64,000 bases of DNA from Bacteroidota bacterium (GTDB lineage: Bacteria > Bacteroidota > Bacteroidia > Chitinophagales > Saprospiraceae): positions 186,001 through 250,000 of the forward strand of contig JASBVF010000007.1 in assembly GCA_030147525.1 (NCBI GenBank), given 5' to 3'. The notes under the pieces are model-generated. The model ran no database searches and was not told where the DNA came from. It saw nothing but the letters and a program-made list of their open reading frames with translations. Below, one piece after another: positions 1 through 8,686 of this stretch (positions are counted from its first letter, which is position 1; each line of letters opens with the position of its first letter). A program made the position numbers and the translations under genes.

Positions 1-41
1 CTGAATTCTCTCCCTACCTTTGCCCCCCACAAATTTCAACG

Positions 42-1139
42 ATGAAAGAAAAAATAACCGCCTCTATTTTTTTCACCCTTCTCACGTTGGGCGCATTCGC
101 CCAGCACCAGCCGGTCTTCCCCACGCTCTCCGGCCAGGAGTTGCTCGACAGTTTGGCCAGTGCTTACAAGCCCGTTTTTTCCATGCCGCAGGCACAGGCA
201 CGGGACACGCTTTTCGGTAAAATCCACAACCACGACGACAGCCTTACCTGCGTGTACACCGGTTTCACCATCTGGCTCGATCCCACACAGGACCCCACGC
301 AGGCTGCCTTCATGAACGGTAATTCCAGCGCCATCAATACCGAGCACACCTACCCGCAAAGCCTCGGCGCTACCGGACAGGCCGACGGCGACCTGCACCA
401 TCTCTACCCGACCCGGGCCGACGTGAATGCGGCCAGAGCTAATTCGCCTTTTGCCGAAATCCCCGATAACGAAACGGAAGAATGGTATTACCTGAATCAA
501 AAAACCGGCAACATCCCCGCCACGAACATCGACCTGTACAGCGAGCGCAAAGGCCAGCTTTTCGAGCCACGGGAAGACCACAAAGGCAACGTCGCCCGTG
601 CCATGTTTTACTTCTACACCATGTACAAGGCACAGGCCGACATGGCGAATTCAACTTTTTTTGAAACGCAGCGCCAGACGCTCTGCGCCTGGCATTTCCT
701 CGATCCGGTGGACGACCTGGAGTGGCAGCGCACCTGGCAAATCGCCCAGTACCAGGCAACGCCAAACCCTTACGTGCTGGATTGCACGCTGCCGGAGCGC
801 ACGTTTTGCAGTGATTTTAGTGAAACATGCGTGGTAGCGGCGGATGAGGTTTTGAAAAATGAAGATTTTGAATTGAAGGAAATTTCGCCGAACCCCATGC
901 GGGAGGGTACGACTTTCACCTACACCACGAGCAAACCAAGCCGGGTGAAACTGGAGGTTTTTGACTTAACAGGAAAAAAGCTGGAAGAACTTGACCTTGG
1001 CGTCCAACTCGTTGGTGAGCACCGTTTTTTATGGCAAAAAAAAGAGTCGCTCACTGCTGGTATGGCCTTCTGTCGGTTTGTTTTTGAAGCTGAAAATCAG
1101 GTGATTGTACTCACAGAAAAAATGATCATACTGCCTTAA
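42..1139 (+). CDS. Secreted endonuclease I family nuclease with T9SS sorting domain
   Basis: The first 21 residues form a signal peptide ending in AFAQ. Residues about 100-140 carry the endonuclease I (EndA-type) core: EHTYPQS with His102, then DGDLHHLYPT and two downstream Asn residues, the His-Me finger arrangement that binds a divalent metal and cuts DNA or RNA non-specifically. The last ~85 residues begin EISPNP and resemble the type A C-terminal sorting domain of the type IX secretion system, so the protein is probably exported across the outer membrane and released or surface-anchored. A nutritional or biofilm-DNA role is inferred. The ATG at 42 starts directly at the signal peptide. 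A hairpin terminator follows at 1146. Confidence 0.9.
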   Translation: MKEKITASIFFTLLTLGAFAQHQPVFPTLSGQELLDSLASAYKPVFSMPQAQARDTLFGKIHNHDDSLTCVYTGFTIWLDPTQDPTQAAFMNGNSSAINTEHTYPQSLGATGQADGDLHHLYPTRADVNAARANSPFAEIPDNETEEWYYLNQKTGNIPATNIDLYSERKGQLFEPREDHKGNVARAMFYFYTMYKAQADMANSTFFETQRQTLCAWHFLDPVDDLEWQRTWQIAQYQATPNPYVLDCTLPERTFCSDFSETCVVAADEVLKNEDFELKEISPNPMREGTTFTYTTSKPSRVKLEVFDLTGKKLEELDLGVQLVGEHRFLWQKKESLTAGMAFCRFVFEAENQVIVLTEKMIILP

Positions 1140-1145
1140 AAGGGA

Positions 1146-1174
1146 AAGCCGGACCTTTCGGGAAGGTCCGGCTT
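1146..1174. terminator. Bidirectional hairpin between convergent genes
   Basis: A perfect 12-bp stem (AAGCCGGACCTT) with a TCGGG loop lies between the nuclease gene and the converging coiled-coil gene. It is followed by a moderately T-rich tract on the minus strand and can serve both genes. Confidence 0.75.
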
Positions 1175-1233
1175 AAACTTCGCTTACGATTGGAGATATT
1201 ATTTGTGCGTTTTTGCGTTTGAAAACGCCTGAA

Positions 1234-2283
1234 TTATTTCAATTCGAAATTTCCGCTGCCTGCGAGGTAGCCTTTGTTGTAAATTTCTACCTCGTACTCT
1301 CCGCTTTGAAATGCTACGCTTGGCGCCCAAACGAAGCAGAGTTGCGTCTCGTCGTTTACGTAGTCGTATTCTTTTACCTGCGTGTAACGGACTTCCTCGC
1401 CGGTTTTGCTGTTTACGATAGCGCCGCTGCCGAGGTCGTCGATGGCCAGCGTTTCACCTTTCGGGCTGACGATGCGGATGAAAAACTGCTCGGTGCCGGG
1501 TTTTACCACGTCGTTGGCAACTGTGGTGAAACAAACCTTCAGTTGGTCAACCCGTTTGGCGTTGCTCTTTTCGGCAGTTTTTCCGCTTTTGCGTACTTTC
1601 ATTCCTGTCACTTCAATGTTTTTCACTTTTACGACGGAACCTACCTGCACGGCTTTGCTCAGTGTTTCCTTTTCGTTTACGAGTTGGGCTTTGACGGCAG
1701 AAAGCTCCTCATTCTCCTGTGATTTTTCCTGGAGTGTTGCAGAGAGGTTTTCTTTTTCATCTTTGAGCATGGTGTTTTCCATGGCCAACTGCTCCTGTTC
1801 GGCTCTGAGCTGTTCGATCTCGGCAATGTAGTTTGCGACTTTGGATTTCAGATTTTGAATTTCTGCCCTGGCGGCGTCGAATTTGCGCTTGTCACGCAGC
1901 AGTCCGTCAATCTGATTTTTCTGGGAAGCCAATTCTGCTTTTTGCTGATCGATGAGGGCATTGATTTGCTCGTTTTCACCTTTGAGGCTTTCCAGTTCAG
2001 CGATAGCCTGGTTGTACTGATTTTCCAGTTCCAGTCTTAATTTTTCAGCTTCTTCCAGTTCAGCAACTTTTTGTTCAAGCGAGCGGGTGGTGCTGATACT
2101 ATTGTAAGTCAGCCAACCCACGGCTGCCAACATTAACAAGCCAACAACAACCATAACCGGAATGAAAGGGTTGGAGGATTTCTTTGGTTGGGATTTGTAT
2201 GGGGGGACAGGGTTTCCGGCAGGTGTCTGCGAGAGGTTTCCCTTGTCCTGGTTAGGTTGATTTGAAGAATTTGGAGGTATCAT
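1234..2283 (-). CDS. Single-pass membrane protein with long coiled coil
   Basis: No family is recognised. The protein (349 aa from the ATG at 2283) has a polar N-terminus rich in Asn, Gln and Pro. One transmembrane helix follows at about residues 40-60 (FIPVMVVVGLLMLAAVGWL). Then comes a long coiled coil of about 150 residues with Glu/Gln/Leu/Lys heptads, and a folded C-terminal domain of about 130 residues rich in beta-type sequence. The domain probably lies in the periplasm, held off the inner membrane by the coiled coil. An upstream in-frame TTG at 2313 would add ten residues, but the ATG is the better start. It converges on the T9SS nuclease gene. Function unknown. Confidence 0.75.
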   Translation of the reverse strand: MIPPNSSNQPNQDKGNLSQTPAGNPVPPYKSQPKKSSNPFIPVMVVVGLLMLAAVGWLTYNSISTTRSLEQKVAELEEAEKLRLELENQYNQAIAELESLKGENEQINALIDQQKAELASQKNQIDGLLRDKRKFDAARAEIQNLKSKVANYIAEIEQLRAEQEQLAMENTMLKDEKENLSATLQEKSQENEELSAVKAQLVNEKETLSKAVQVGSVVKVKNIEVTGMKVRKSGKTAEKSNAKRVDQLKVCFTTVANDVVKPGTEQFFIRIVSPKGETLAIDDLGSGAIVNSKTGEEVRYTQVKEYDYVNDETQLCFVWAPSVAFQSGEYEVEIYNKGYLAGSGNFELK

Positions 2284-2587
2284 AGTTCTATAGATTTTTA
2301 CCTGATTTAACAATGGTTCACGGAAAAGAATATTTCCATTTCCGATTCAATAAGGTGATGGTAAAAAAAAATGTTCAGATCAGAATATGCTGAAAATGAA
2401 CGAGTTGGATAAATTTGTAGAATTGTCGTTTTATTAAAAATCTGACAATCAACAGGTTAGCAGGCTTTGATTCAATACATTTTAACAAAATTATTATTCA
2501 AAACAAAAACTGCGAAAAACTGTCTGAATCCTGAAACCTGCAAACTTTTTTACCTTTGCAGCCCTTTTCAATAAAATAGAAAAAAGT
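2284..2587. promoter_or_regulatory. Divergent intergenic region with a -7 element for the 2588 gene
   Basis: This AT-rich 300-bp stretch separates two divergent genes. TACCTTTG at 2551-2558 matches the Bacteroidota -7 element TAnnTTTG and is followed by GCAGCCC, a downstream extension seen at other promoters here. A -33 TTTG is not obvious at the expected distance. No other element was seen. Confidence 0.6.
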
Positions 2588-3208
2588 ATGTTCACGATCA
2601 ATATTTACCTGCGTTTTGCTTTGATTGGCGTGCTGCTCGTTGGCGGAACGCTGATGGCAATTTTCCTTGGTTTCTGGTATGCATTCCCCTTTTTGCTGAC
2701 GGGGCTGATACTTTTGGTGGGCTATGTCCTGCTCGGCACCGTGCAATCGGCTGCTATGATCATGCAAGATGGCACCAATTTTCTCGGGGCAGAGAAACGG
2801 TTGAACATGACGCTCAACCCCAAGTGGCTCTACGTCACCAATCGTGCCTACTACTTTCTGATGAAAGGTACCATTGCCCAGGGATTGAACAATATCGAAG
2901 AGGCAGAGCAGTGGTTGCAAAAAGCTCAGTCACTCAAGCTCCCAAGCGACAATGAAAAAGCTGCCGTACAGCTTCAGCTCGCCGGCATCGCCGCTCAGCG
3001 CCAGCGCTGGAATCTGGTCAAAATGTACGTCAAAAACATCAAGGAGTTGAACGTTACCGAACAGGCGTTGAAGGACCAGGTCAAACAATTTGAAATGGCA
3101 GCCGGTCAGCAGGGACAAATGAAAGCGGCTCAAAGAATGGGAATGATGCCGAAAGGCGGAATGCCTATGAAGCCCGGCGGAAAGCGCCGCAGGCCGAAAA
3201 TGAGGTAG
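2588..3208 (+). CDS. Two-TM membrane protein with TPR-like region
   Basis: This 206-aa protein has two closely spaced hydrophobic helices in the first 55 residues (starting RFALIGVLLVGGTLMAIF). A soluble helical segment (residues about 75-165) follows, with TPR-like spacing: an EEAEQWLQKA helix and later helices around a QRQRWN turn. The tail is Met/Gly/Pro/Lys-rich and strongly basic (ending GGKRRRPKMR), which could contact nucleic acid or lipid head groups. No named family is assigned. It converges on the WG-repeat gene, and an iterated-word inverted repeat lies between them. Confidence 0.7.
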   Translation: MFTINIYLRFALIGVLLVGGTLMAIFLGFWYAFPFLLTGLILLVGYVLLGTVQSAAMIMQDGTNFLGAEKRLNMTLNPKWLYVTNRAYYFLMKGTIAQGLNNIEEAEQWLQKAQSLKLPSDNEKAAVQLQLAGIAAQRQRWNLVKMYVKNIKELNVTEQALKDQVKQFEMAAGQQGQMKAAQRMGMMPKGGMPMKPGGKRRRPKMR

Positions 3209-3211
3209 ATA

Positions 3212-3276
3212 ACGATAAACTATGAATGATGAACATTTGCATCGACGCAAGTTCATCGTTCATCATTCATAATTCT
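3212..3276. repeat. Iterated-word inverted repeat between convergent genes
   Basis: The left arm is built from ATGAATGATGAAC-type words and the right arm from GTTCATCGTTCATCATTCAT-type words. A small TTGC...GCAA hairpin sits at the tip. The arms pair with slippage, so the element probably acts as a bidirectional terminator. It belongs to a class of degenerate word repeats found across the window. Confidence 0.7.
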
Positions 3277-3279
3277 TCG

Positions 3280-4302
3280 TTAAAACTGTTCCCTCCAAAC
3301 CACGTCTCCCCAGCGATTGACGTATGCCCAGCGGTCCTGCTGACTCACCCATGCAAGGCCATCCCGAAAAGGCAGCACGGCATCGAAAATCGGTGGAATT
3401 GCAATCTTCCCTTCCGTATCCATGAAACCCCAGAAATTACCAGTTTTTACCTGGGCCAGCCCGTCGGAGAAAACCCCGGCATCTTCATATTGTGGCTCGA
3501 TGGCAATATTTCCTTTTTTATCGATGTAGCCGAACCGACCATTGACCTCCACCAGGGCCAAACCCTCGCCGAAATCTCCGGCAAAATCGAATTGCGGCGG
3601 TATCACGACTTCTCCTTTTTTATTGATAAAACCGTAATGGTCGTTTACAACCACCACAGCCATGCCGTCGAAAAACTCGCCGTTGGCGTAGTTGTCCAAC
3701 AGGTCGAATTGGGGGCGCAACAGCAGTTTCCCATTTTTATTAATCAACCCCCAGCGATCCTGGCGTACCACAACAGCAACCTCCTCCTGAAACGCCATAC
3801 ACTCGTCGAACAACGGAGGGATGACAAACTCACCGCTAAGGTCAATATAACCTGACACCTCGTTTTTGGTAGCCGGTGCCAGACCATTTCGAAACTCACC
3901 TGCCCAGTCGAATCGTGGCTCGATGAAAAACTCGCCGTCAGGATTGATGAAACCGTATTTTCCGGAAATTGCCGCCGGCGCAAGTCCATTGCTGAAATAA
4001 CCTGCATCAGTGAATTGGACGGGAATGGCCAGCCTGCCCCGCTCGTCGATGTAACCCCACTTTTGTACCAGTTTTACTTTGGCGAGATGCTCTTCGAACA
4101 GGCCAACGTAGTTGAAAAGCTGGCGCATCAGCAACCGGCCCTGTGAGTCGAGCGGCACCATTCTGTCGTTCAGCCGTACCCGGGAAAAGCCATTATAAAA
4201 ATCCTCAGCCATGACGTACTGTGGTTCAATCACCACATCGCCAATGGCGTCCATGAAGCCGTACTTGCCATTTTCCCGAATTTTAAAAAGAGGTTTTCCC
4301 AT
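3280..4302 (-). CDS. WG-repeat protein
   Basis: The 340-aa protein consists almost entirely of about nine WG repeats of roughly 35 residues. Each has the pattern (W/Y/F)G(F/Y)(I/M)(D/N)xxGxxxIxPxF, for example YGFINKKGEVVIPPQF and WGFMDTEGKIAIPPIF. Such repeats are thought to fold as a beta-propeller or solenoid used for protein-protein contacts. There is no signal peptide, so it is probably cytoplasmic. No catalytic motif is visible. It lies downstream of the S9 peptidase gene on the same strand, separated by an iterated-word hairpin, so it is probably transcribed independently. The partner is unknown. Confidence 0.85.
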   Translation of the reverse strand: MGKPLFKIRENGKYGFMDAIGDVVIEPQYVMAEDFYNGFSRVRLNDRMVPLDSQGRLLMRQLFNYVGLFEEHLAKVKLVQKWGYIDERGRLAIPVQFTDAGYFSNGLAPAAISGKYGFINPDGEFFIEPRFDWAGEFRNGLAPATKNEVSGYIDLSGEFVIPPLFDECMAFQEEVAVVVRQDRWGLINKNGKLLLRPQFDLLDNYANGEFFDGMAVVVVNDHYGFINKKGEVVIPPQFDFAGDFGEGLALVEVNGRFGYIDKKGNIAIEPQYEDAGVFSDGLAQVKTGNFWGFMDTEGKIAIPPIFDAVLPFRDGLAWVSQQDRWAYVNRWGDVVWREQF

Positions 4303-4337
4303 GAGGAGTTTTGCTCTGAAGCGGCCAAGATAGGGAA

Positions 4338-4418
4338 TTACAATGAGTGAATGAGAGAATGAGGGAATGATTGAATTTTTCGCTCATTCACTCATTCACT
4401 CATTCACTCATTGATTCA
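4338..4418 (-). repeat. Iterated-word hairpin downstream of the S9 peptidase
   Basis: On the plus strand, one arm iterates GAATGAGT-like words and the other iterates TCATTCAC-like words around an AATTTTTCG loop. The second arm continues into the TGA stop codon and last codons of the S9 peptidase gene. The repeat contains TGA in several frames. A transcription terminator is the likely role. Confidence 0.75.
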
Positions 4419-6395
4419 ATCAATCCCTTCGATGTAGTCGGCGCCGTACATGATTTCCATGTTGCCGAGTTCGATGTCCACGCCACGGGATTCCCTGCGA
4501 CCTCCAAGGTTTTTATGTAAAAAATGTTCGGCGATTGCCCAGAAGGATACCCAACTTTCCGGAAGCCGGTAGTCGTGTACTTCTTCGGGGTAATAAAAAT
4601 AGACCACCTCCTTACCTGCTTTTTGAAGGGCGTCTGCAAAAGTATCTGACTGGCTTTGCGGCACCCGCTCGTCAAGGCTGCCGGTAGTCAGAAGTATTGG
4701 ACTGATGATGTCTTTCACGTAGGACATGGGCGAATGCTGTTTCAATAAAGCTGCACCGGCCTCGGTATTTACATCTCCAACCCGGGTTCTCCAGGTTTCA
4801 TTATCAGCGAAAGGAAGTTTGCAAAATGCCTCCAAATCAGAGATACCGTACATCGAAACACCGCAGGCGAAAAGATCCGGAGCAGCGCCGAGGGCATAGT
4901 TTACAGCGTAGCCGCCGTACGACCAGCCCCAGATGCCCACTTTTTTCCGGTTTGAAATACCGGAGCGAATGGCCCAAGTGACCACGTCCACAATATCGTA
5001 ATGCATGGCTTCGCCCCATTGCAGATTACCGGCCTCCGTAATTTTTTTACCCAATCCGGTCGTGCCCCTGAATTCCATGTTGATGACGATGTAGCCCCGG
5101 TTAGCCAACAGTTGAAAGTTTCTATTGTGAAACCAGCTGTTCCAGTGTGTCACTCCGGCCCACGGTCCGCCGTGGATGTAGATGATGGTCGGCAGCGGTG
5201 CTTTCGGCGAGCCGTCGGGTTTTGCCATTCCCGGCGGGACGTACACGTGAACGGGTAATTGAACACCATCACGGGTGGGCACGGTGTAAGCTCTGCGAGT
5301 TGCCAGTTCGTATCCGTCGAGGTGGGTATAATCATTGAATAATTCGGTCAGTTTTTTCGCCGGCCGGTTGTAGTGGTAGTACACGACCGGGCCACCGCTC
5401 AATTTCCTTACGAGCCAGGTGCTGTCATTCCTGCTGGCTCCTGCAAAACTCACAGCGCCGCCAAGCTCCTTGTTTAAAAAATCGAAATCCTGGCGTACAC
5501 TCTCGTCAATGAATATGCGCTTGGCGTCAGCCCAAAGCGAAACTACCGAGGTAGGGTTACCTTCCGGATCGATGGAAGCGCCGTAGGGTAAAATATCAGC
5601 ATTTGGGTCGCTGGCAATTTCGGTTACGTTGCCTGTCGCTACATCGATGCTGACCAGGGTGGTTTTATCCTTGTCCGTGTTATCGGTAGCGTAGATGGTC
5701 TTGCCGTCCGTGCTGACGGAGATAATTTTCGAATGGCCGCCGATGAACATTTCCGGGCTGTTAGGGTAGTTGAAAACCTCAATCCACTGGCCTTCGTGCT
5801 TGCGCAATATCGTATTACCTTCCTGCTCGTTAGGCCGCAGGCCTGCTACCATTCCAAAAAAATTGTCAAAATAAAGTTGCTCGAAACCGTCCATCGTTCC
5901 CAGCCATTTCATGTTGCTGTTAATCAAATCCAGCAAATAAACTCCGCTTTGGCCTTGCGCTTTTGCTTCCAGATCGACCACAACTTTGTTAGGAAAAAGC
6001 GGGCTCAGGTGTAAAAACCGCACCTTTTTAAACGGAGGCACTTCCAGTTTTCGAAGTGAAGGAGAATTCAGCGCTGAGCTGTATATGTGCAGATTGGTGT
6101 CTTGCCGGACGACTGCTACCAGCCCATCGTCATAGGCCGGCGTCCAGTCCACCAGGGCGCCTTTGAAACGCTGTTCTTTTTCGATGTGAGGAGATTTTAC
6201 CGGTACATAGTAGAGCGTGCTGTCCGAGCCATTGGCTTTTTTTTGGTAAAAAACATTTTCCCCGTCCATCGAGAGTGTGACTTTGAACTTGTCCTTTTCA
6301 CGAAAAAGCAGTTCACGGGGGATGAGGTTATCCGGGCTTTGTGAAAAAAGCAGCCAGCCCGGCAGGACTGATAAAAAAGTGAGGAGGTATTTCAT
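4416..6395 (-). CDS. S9 family prolyl oligopeptidase-like peptidase
   Basis: This is an exported serine peptidase of the S9 (prolyl oligopeptidase / dipeptidyl aminopeptidase) type, 659 aa from the ATG at 6395. A signal peptide ends near residue 18. A propeller-like region follows to about residue 360, then an alpha/beta hydrolase domain. The oxyanion region IYIHGGPW is present, and the nucleophile lies in GWSYGGYA (Ser ~492). The catalytic Asp is in GSLDERVP (~575) and the His in EEVHDYRLP (~607). The complete triad argues for an active enzyme that trims peptides in the periplasm. An in-frame TTG five codons upstream is a less likely start. Confidence 0.9.
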   Translation of the reverse strand: MKYLLTFLSVLPGWLLFSQSPDNLIPRELLFREKDKFKVTLSMDGENVFYQKKANGSDSTLYYVPVKSPHIEKEQRFKGALVDWTPAYDDGLVAVVRQDTNLHIYSSALNSPSLRKLEVPPFKKVRFLHLSPLFPNKVVVDLEAKAQGQSGVYLLDLINSNMKWLGTMDGFEQLYFDNFFGMVAGLRPNEQEGNTILRKHEGQWIEVFNYPNSPEMFIGGHSKIISVSTDGKTIYATDNTDKDKTTLVSIDVATGNVTEIASDPNADILPYGASIDPEGNPTSVVSLWADAKRIFIDESVRQDFDFLNKELGGAVSFAGASRNDSTWLVRKLSGGPVVYYHYNRPAKKLTELFNDYTHLDGYELATRRAYTVPTRDGVQLPVHVYVPPGMAKPDGSPKAPLPTIIYIHGGPWAGVTHWNSWFHNRNFQLLANRGYIVINMEFRGTTGLGKKITEAGNLQWGEAMHYDIVDVVTWAIRSGISNRKKVGIWGWSYGGYAVNYALGAAPDLFACGVSMYGISDLEAFCKLPFADNETWRTRVGDVNTEAGAALLKQHSPMSYVKDIISPILLTTGSLDERVPQSQSDTFADALQKAGKEVVYFYYPEEVHDYRLPESWVSFWAIAEHFLHKNLGGRRESRGVDIELGNMEIMYGADYIEGID

Positions 6396-6640
6396 ATTGT
6401 TTATTTTCAAAAATTAGGCAGCAAAATTACAGAGCCTTCGGGAAAGTTGCAGGGGTGTTATTTTTTGGTGTAAATATCGTTTCTTCCGGGACGGAAATAA
6501 ATGGCTCCTTCGTTGCTGAAATAATATTTGACAAATGGCATCCTGCAAGCAGGGCTAACGCCGTAAAAAAATCCCTAACTTGGCCCATCTCAAAACCATT
6601 GAGAAATTCTGCTATCCAATAATCAAAACATTCAAGTAAT

Positions 6641-7696
6641 ATGAAAACCATCAAAGGTCCTGCCATCTTCCTGGCGCAATTCATGGGCGATAAAGCTCCG
6701 TTTGACACGCTGGAAAACATCTGCCGCTGGGCAGCCAGCCTCGGCTACATCGGCGTACAAATCCCAACCTGGGACAGTCGCTGCATCGATTTGCAAAAAG
6801 CTGCCGAAAGTAAAACCTACTGCGACGAACTGAAAGGCAAAGTCGAAGCCTGTGGTGTGCAAATCACGGAGCTTTCCACGCACCTTCAAGGCCAGTTGGT
6901 CGCCGTGCATCCTGCTTACGACATTGGCTTTGACGTGTTCGCACCGGAGCAACACCGCAACAATCCCAAGGCTCGCACCGAGTGGGCCGTACAGCAGCTG
7001 AAATGGGCAGCTCAGGCCAGCCGCAACCTCGGCATCGATGTGCATGTCACGTTCAGCGGGGCATTGCTGTGGCATACGGTTTATCCCTGGCCGCAGCGTC
7101 CGCAGGGTTTGGTTGAAACTGGCTTCCGGGAACTTGCCAAGCGCTGGATGCCGATTCTGGATGCTTTTGACGATGTCGGCGTAGACCTCTGCTACGAAAT
7201 TCATCCCGGCGAAGACCTGCACGACGGCGTGACGTTCGAGCGCTTTCTCGAAGCTACCGGTAACCACGATCGGGTGAACATACTCTACGACCCCAGCCAC
7301 TTCGTGCTTCAGCAACTGGACTACCTTGAGTACATCGATATTTATTACGAATTCATCAAAATGTTCCACGTCAAGGACGCCGAGTTCAACCCGACGGGCC
7401 GCAGCGGTGTGTACGGCGGCTACCAAAGTTGGGTGGACCGGCCGGGTCGTTTCCGTTCGCTGGGCGATGGGCAGGTGGATTTCAAGTCCATTTTCAGCAA
7501 ACTTTCGCAGTACGACTACGACGGCTGGGCGGTGCTGGAATGGGAATGCTGCATCAAATCACCGGAGCAGGGTGCACGTGAAGGGGCTCCGTTTATCAAA
7601 AATCACATTATCGAGGTGACGGAGAAGGCGTTCGACGATTTTGCAGGCGGCGGTGCTGACGAGGAGTTAAATCGGAGGATTATTGGACTGTCTTAA
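6641..7696 (+). CDS. Sugar phosphate isomerase/epimerase (AP endonuclease 2-like TIM barrel)
   Basis: The 351-aa protein matches the xylose-isomerase-like TIM barrel family. Barrel-type acidic and His metal ligands are visible: CYEIHPGEDLHDG around residues 190-200, LYDPSHF at about 225, FHVKDAEF at about 247, and a C-terminal VLEWECCIK strand. Family members isomerise or epimerise sugars or inositols with a divalent metal. There is no signal peptide. The substrate cannot be named from sequence. It stands alone, with an 11-bp-stem terminator 50 bp downstream. Confidence 0.85.
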   Translation: MKTIKGPAIFLAQFMGDKAPFDTLENICRWAASLGYIGVQIPTWDSRCIDLQKAAESKTYCDELKGKVEACGVQITELSTHLQGQLVAVHPAYDIGFDVFAPEQHRNNPKARTEWAVQQLKWAAQASRNLGIDVHVTFSGALLWHTVYPWPQRPQGLVETGFRELAKRWMPILDAFDDVGVDLCYEIHPGEDLHDGVTFERFLEATGNHDRVNILYDPSHFVLQQLDYLEYIDIYYEFIKMFHVKDAEFNPTGRSGVYGGYQSWVDRPGRFRSLGDGQVDFKSIFSKLSQYDYDGWAVLEWECCIKSPEQGAREGAPFIKNHIIEVTEKAFDDFAGGGADEELNRRIIGLS

Positions 7697-7744
7697 CTTT
7701 TTAAATAATTGATAATCAGTACTTTAAAAGAATAAATCCTAATT

Positions 7745-7783
7745 GTTAAAACCGGCTTGACGAGAGTCACGACCGGTTTTAAC
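7745..7783 (+). terminator. Intrinsic terminator after the sugar isomerase
   Basis: A perfect outer stem (GTTAAAACCGG paired with CCGGTTTTAAC) encloses a TGAC-GAGA-GTCA hairpin. The T-rich 3' arm suits an intrinsic terminator. Confidence 0.75.
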
Positions 7784-7868
7784 ATTTTAGCGCCGTGCAC
7801 TTTTGTTGAAAACCGGGGTTTAACCTTTCTTTAAACGGGAAAAGATTGAGTCTGCACATTGCCGCTGC

Positions 7869-7876
7869 TATTTTTG
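7869..7876 (+). promoter_or_regulatory. -7 promoter element of the lipoprotein gene
   Basis: TATTTTTG matches TAnnTTTG, with ATTG twenty nt upstream. The coding start lies 28 nt downstream. Confidence 0.5.
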
Positions 7877-7904
7877 GGTATTCAATCAACTCAAAATCTT
7901 TTTC

Positions 7905-8627
7905 ATGAAAACACCTGCATACACTTTTACGCTTCTGATGTCCGTCCTGGTCGCTTCCCTGACATCTTGTTTTACGCCTCGTACGATTGTTCAAATGGAA
8001 GTGGAAGATTCCGAAAATATCAGATGGAATTATGGACGGCAAGTGGTTCGCCTGAAATCGGACAGCATCGAAGCGGAGATTTTTTTTGACACCTACACCA
8101 AAAAGCACCTGGTTTTCGATGTGGAAGTGACTAACTGGAGCAGCCGGGAAGTGCTTGTTTCACCGGAAGAAATTTACCTGCAACAAAGTGATGATGATTC
8201 GCCAATTCCTGCGTTCGATCCTGAATTTGAAATCCTTGGTAAAAAGGTAGAAGCCAGCCGAAGGGAAGCTAATTCAAAAAATTTGGCAGTGGCTGCGGGC
8301 GTCGCAGCAGTTGCGACAGTGGTAGCTGTGGCCGCAACCAGCGATGGCGACAACAGTAATAACAACGACAATGGCAATAACAATTTTACAAGTGTAACCT
8401 ACGTCGGCACCAACGTGGCGCCTCCGGTGCCTGTGGCTTTTTTACCGCCCGACATGGCGTTCTGGGAAGATGCTTCGCTGCGCAAAACAACACTGGCTAA
8501 GGGTTATAAAGCAGGAGGCAAAGTCGTTTTTCCTCGTTTGGATCAATACCGGTCTTTTCAGATTTCTATTCCGGTGGATGGCAGGGTGCTCACGGCGCAT
8601 TTCAGACAGAGGATTTTTCAGCCGTAG
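7905..8627 (+). CDS. Putative lipoprotein of unknown function
   Basis: The 240-aa protein has an N-terminal hydrophobic segment ending in SLTSC, a plausible lipobox with Cys at about residue 23. A beta-rich region follows. A hydrophobic Ala/Val helix at about residues 125-145 (LAVAAGVAAVATVVAVAA) then leads into a low-complexity Asp/Asn stretch. The internal helix could be a second membrane contact. No family is recognised. It converges on the transporter gene, with a shared hairpin between them. Confidence 0.7.
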   Translation: MKTPAYTFTLLMSVLVASLTSCFTPRTIVQMEVEDSENIRWNYGRQVVRLKSDSIEAEIFFDTYTKKHLVFDVEVTNWSSREVLVSPEEIYLQQSDDDSPIPAFDPEFEILGKKVEASRREANSKNLAVAAGVAAVATVVAVAATSDGDNSNNNDNGNNNFTSVTYVGTNVAPPVPVAFLPPDMAFWEDASLRKTTLAKGYKAGGKVVFPRLDQYRSFQISIPVDGRVLTAHFRQRIFQP

Positions 8628-8645
8628 GTTGTTTTGATAAAAAAT

Positions 8646-8686
8646 AAAATTGGGGCAGATGAATTCAGTATCTACCCCAATTTTTT
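8646..8686. terminator. Bidirectional terminator
   Basis: AAAATTGGGG pairs with CCCCAATTTT and the stem continues through AGAT/ATCT with one mismatch. A T6 run on the plus strand and an A4 run on the other side make it usable by both convergent genes. Confidence 0.8.
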
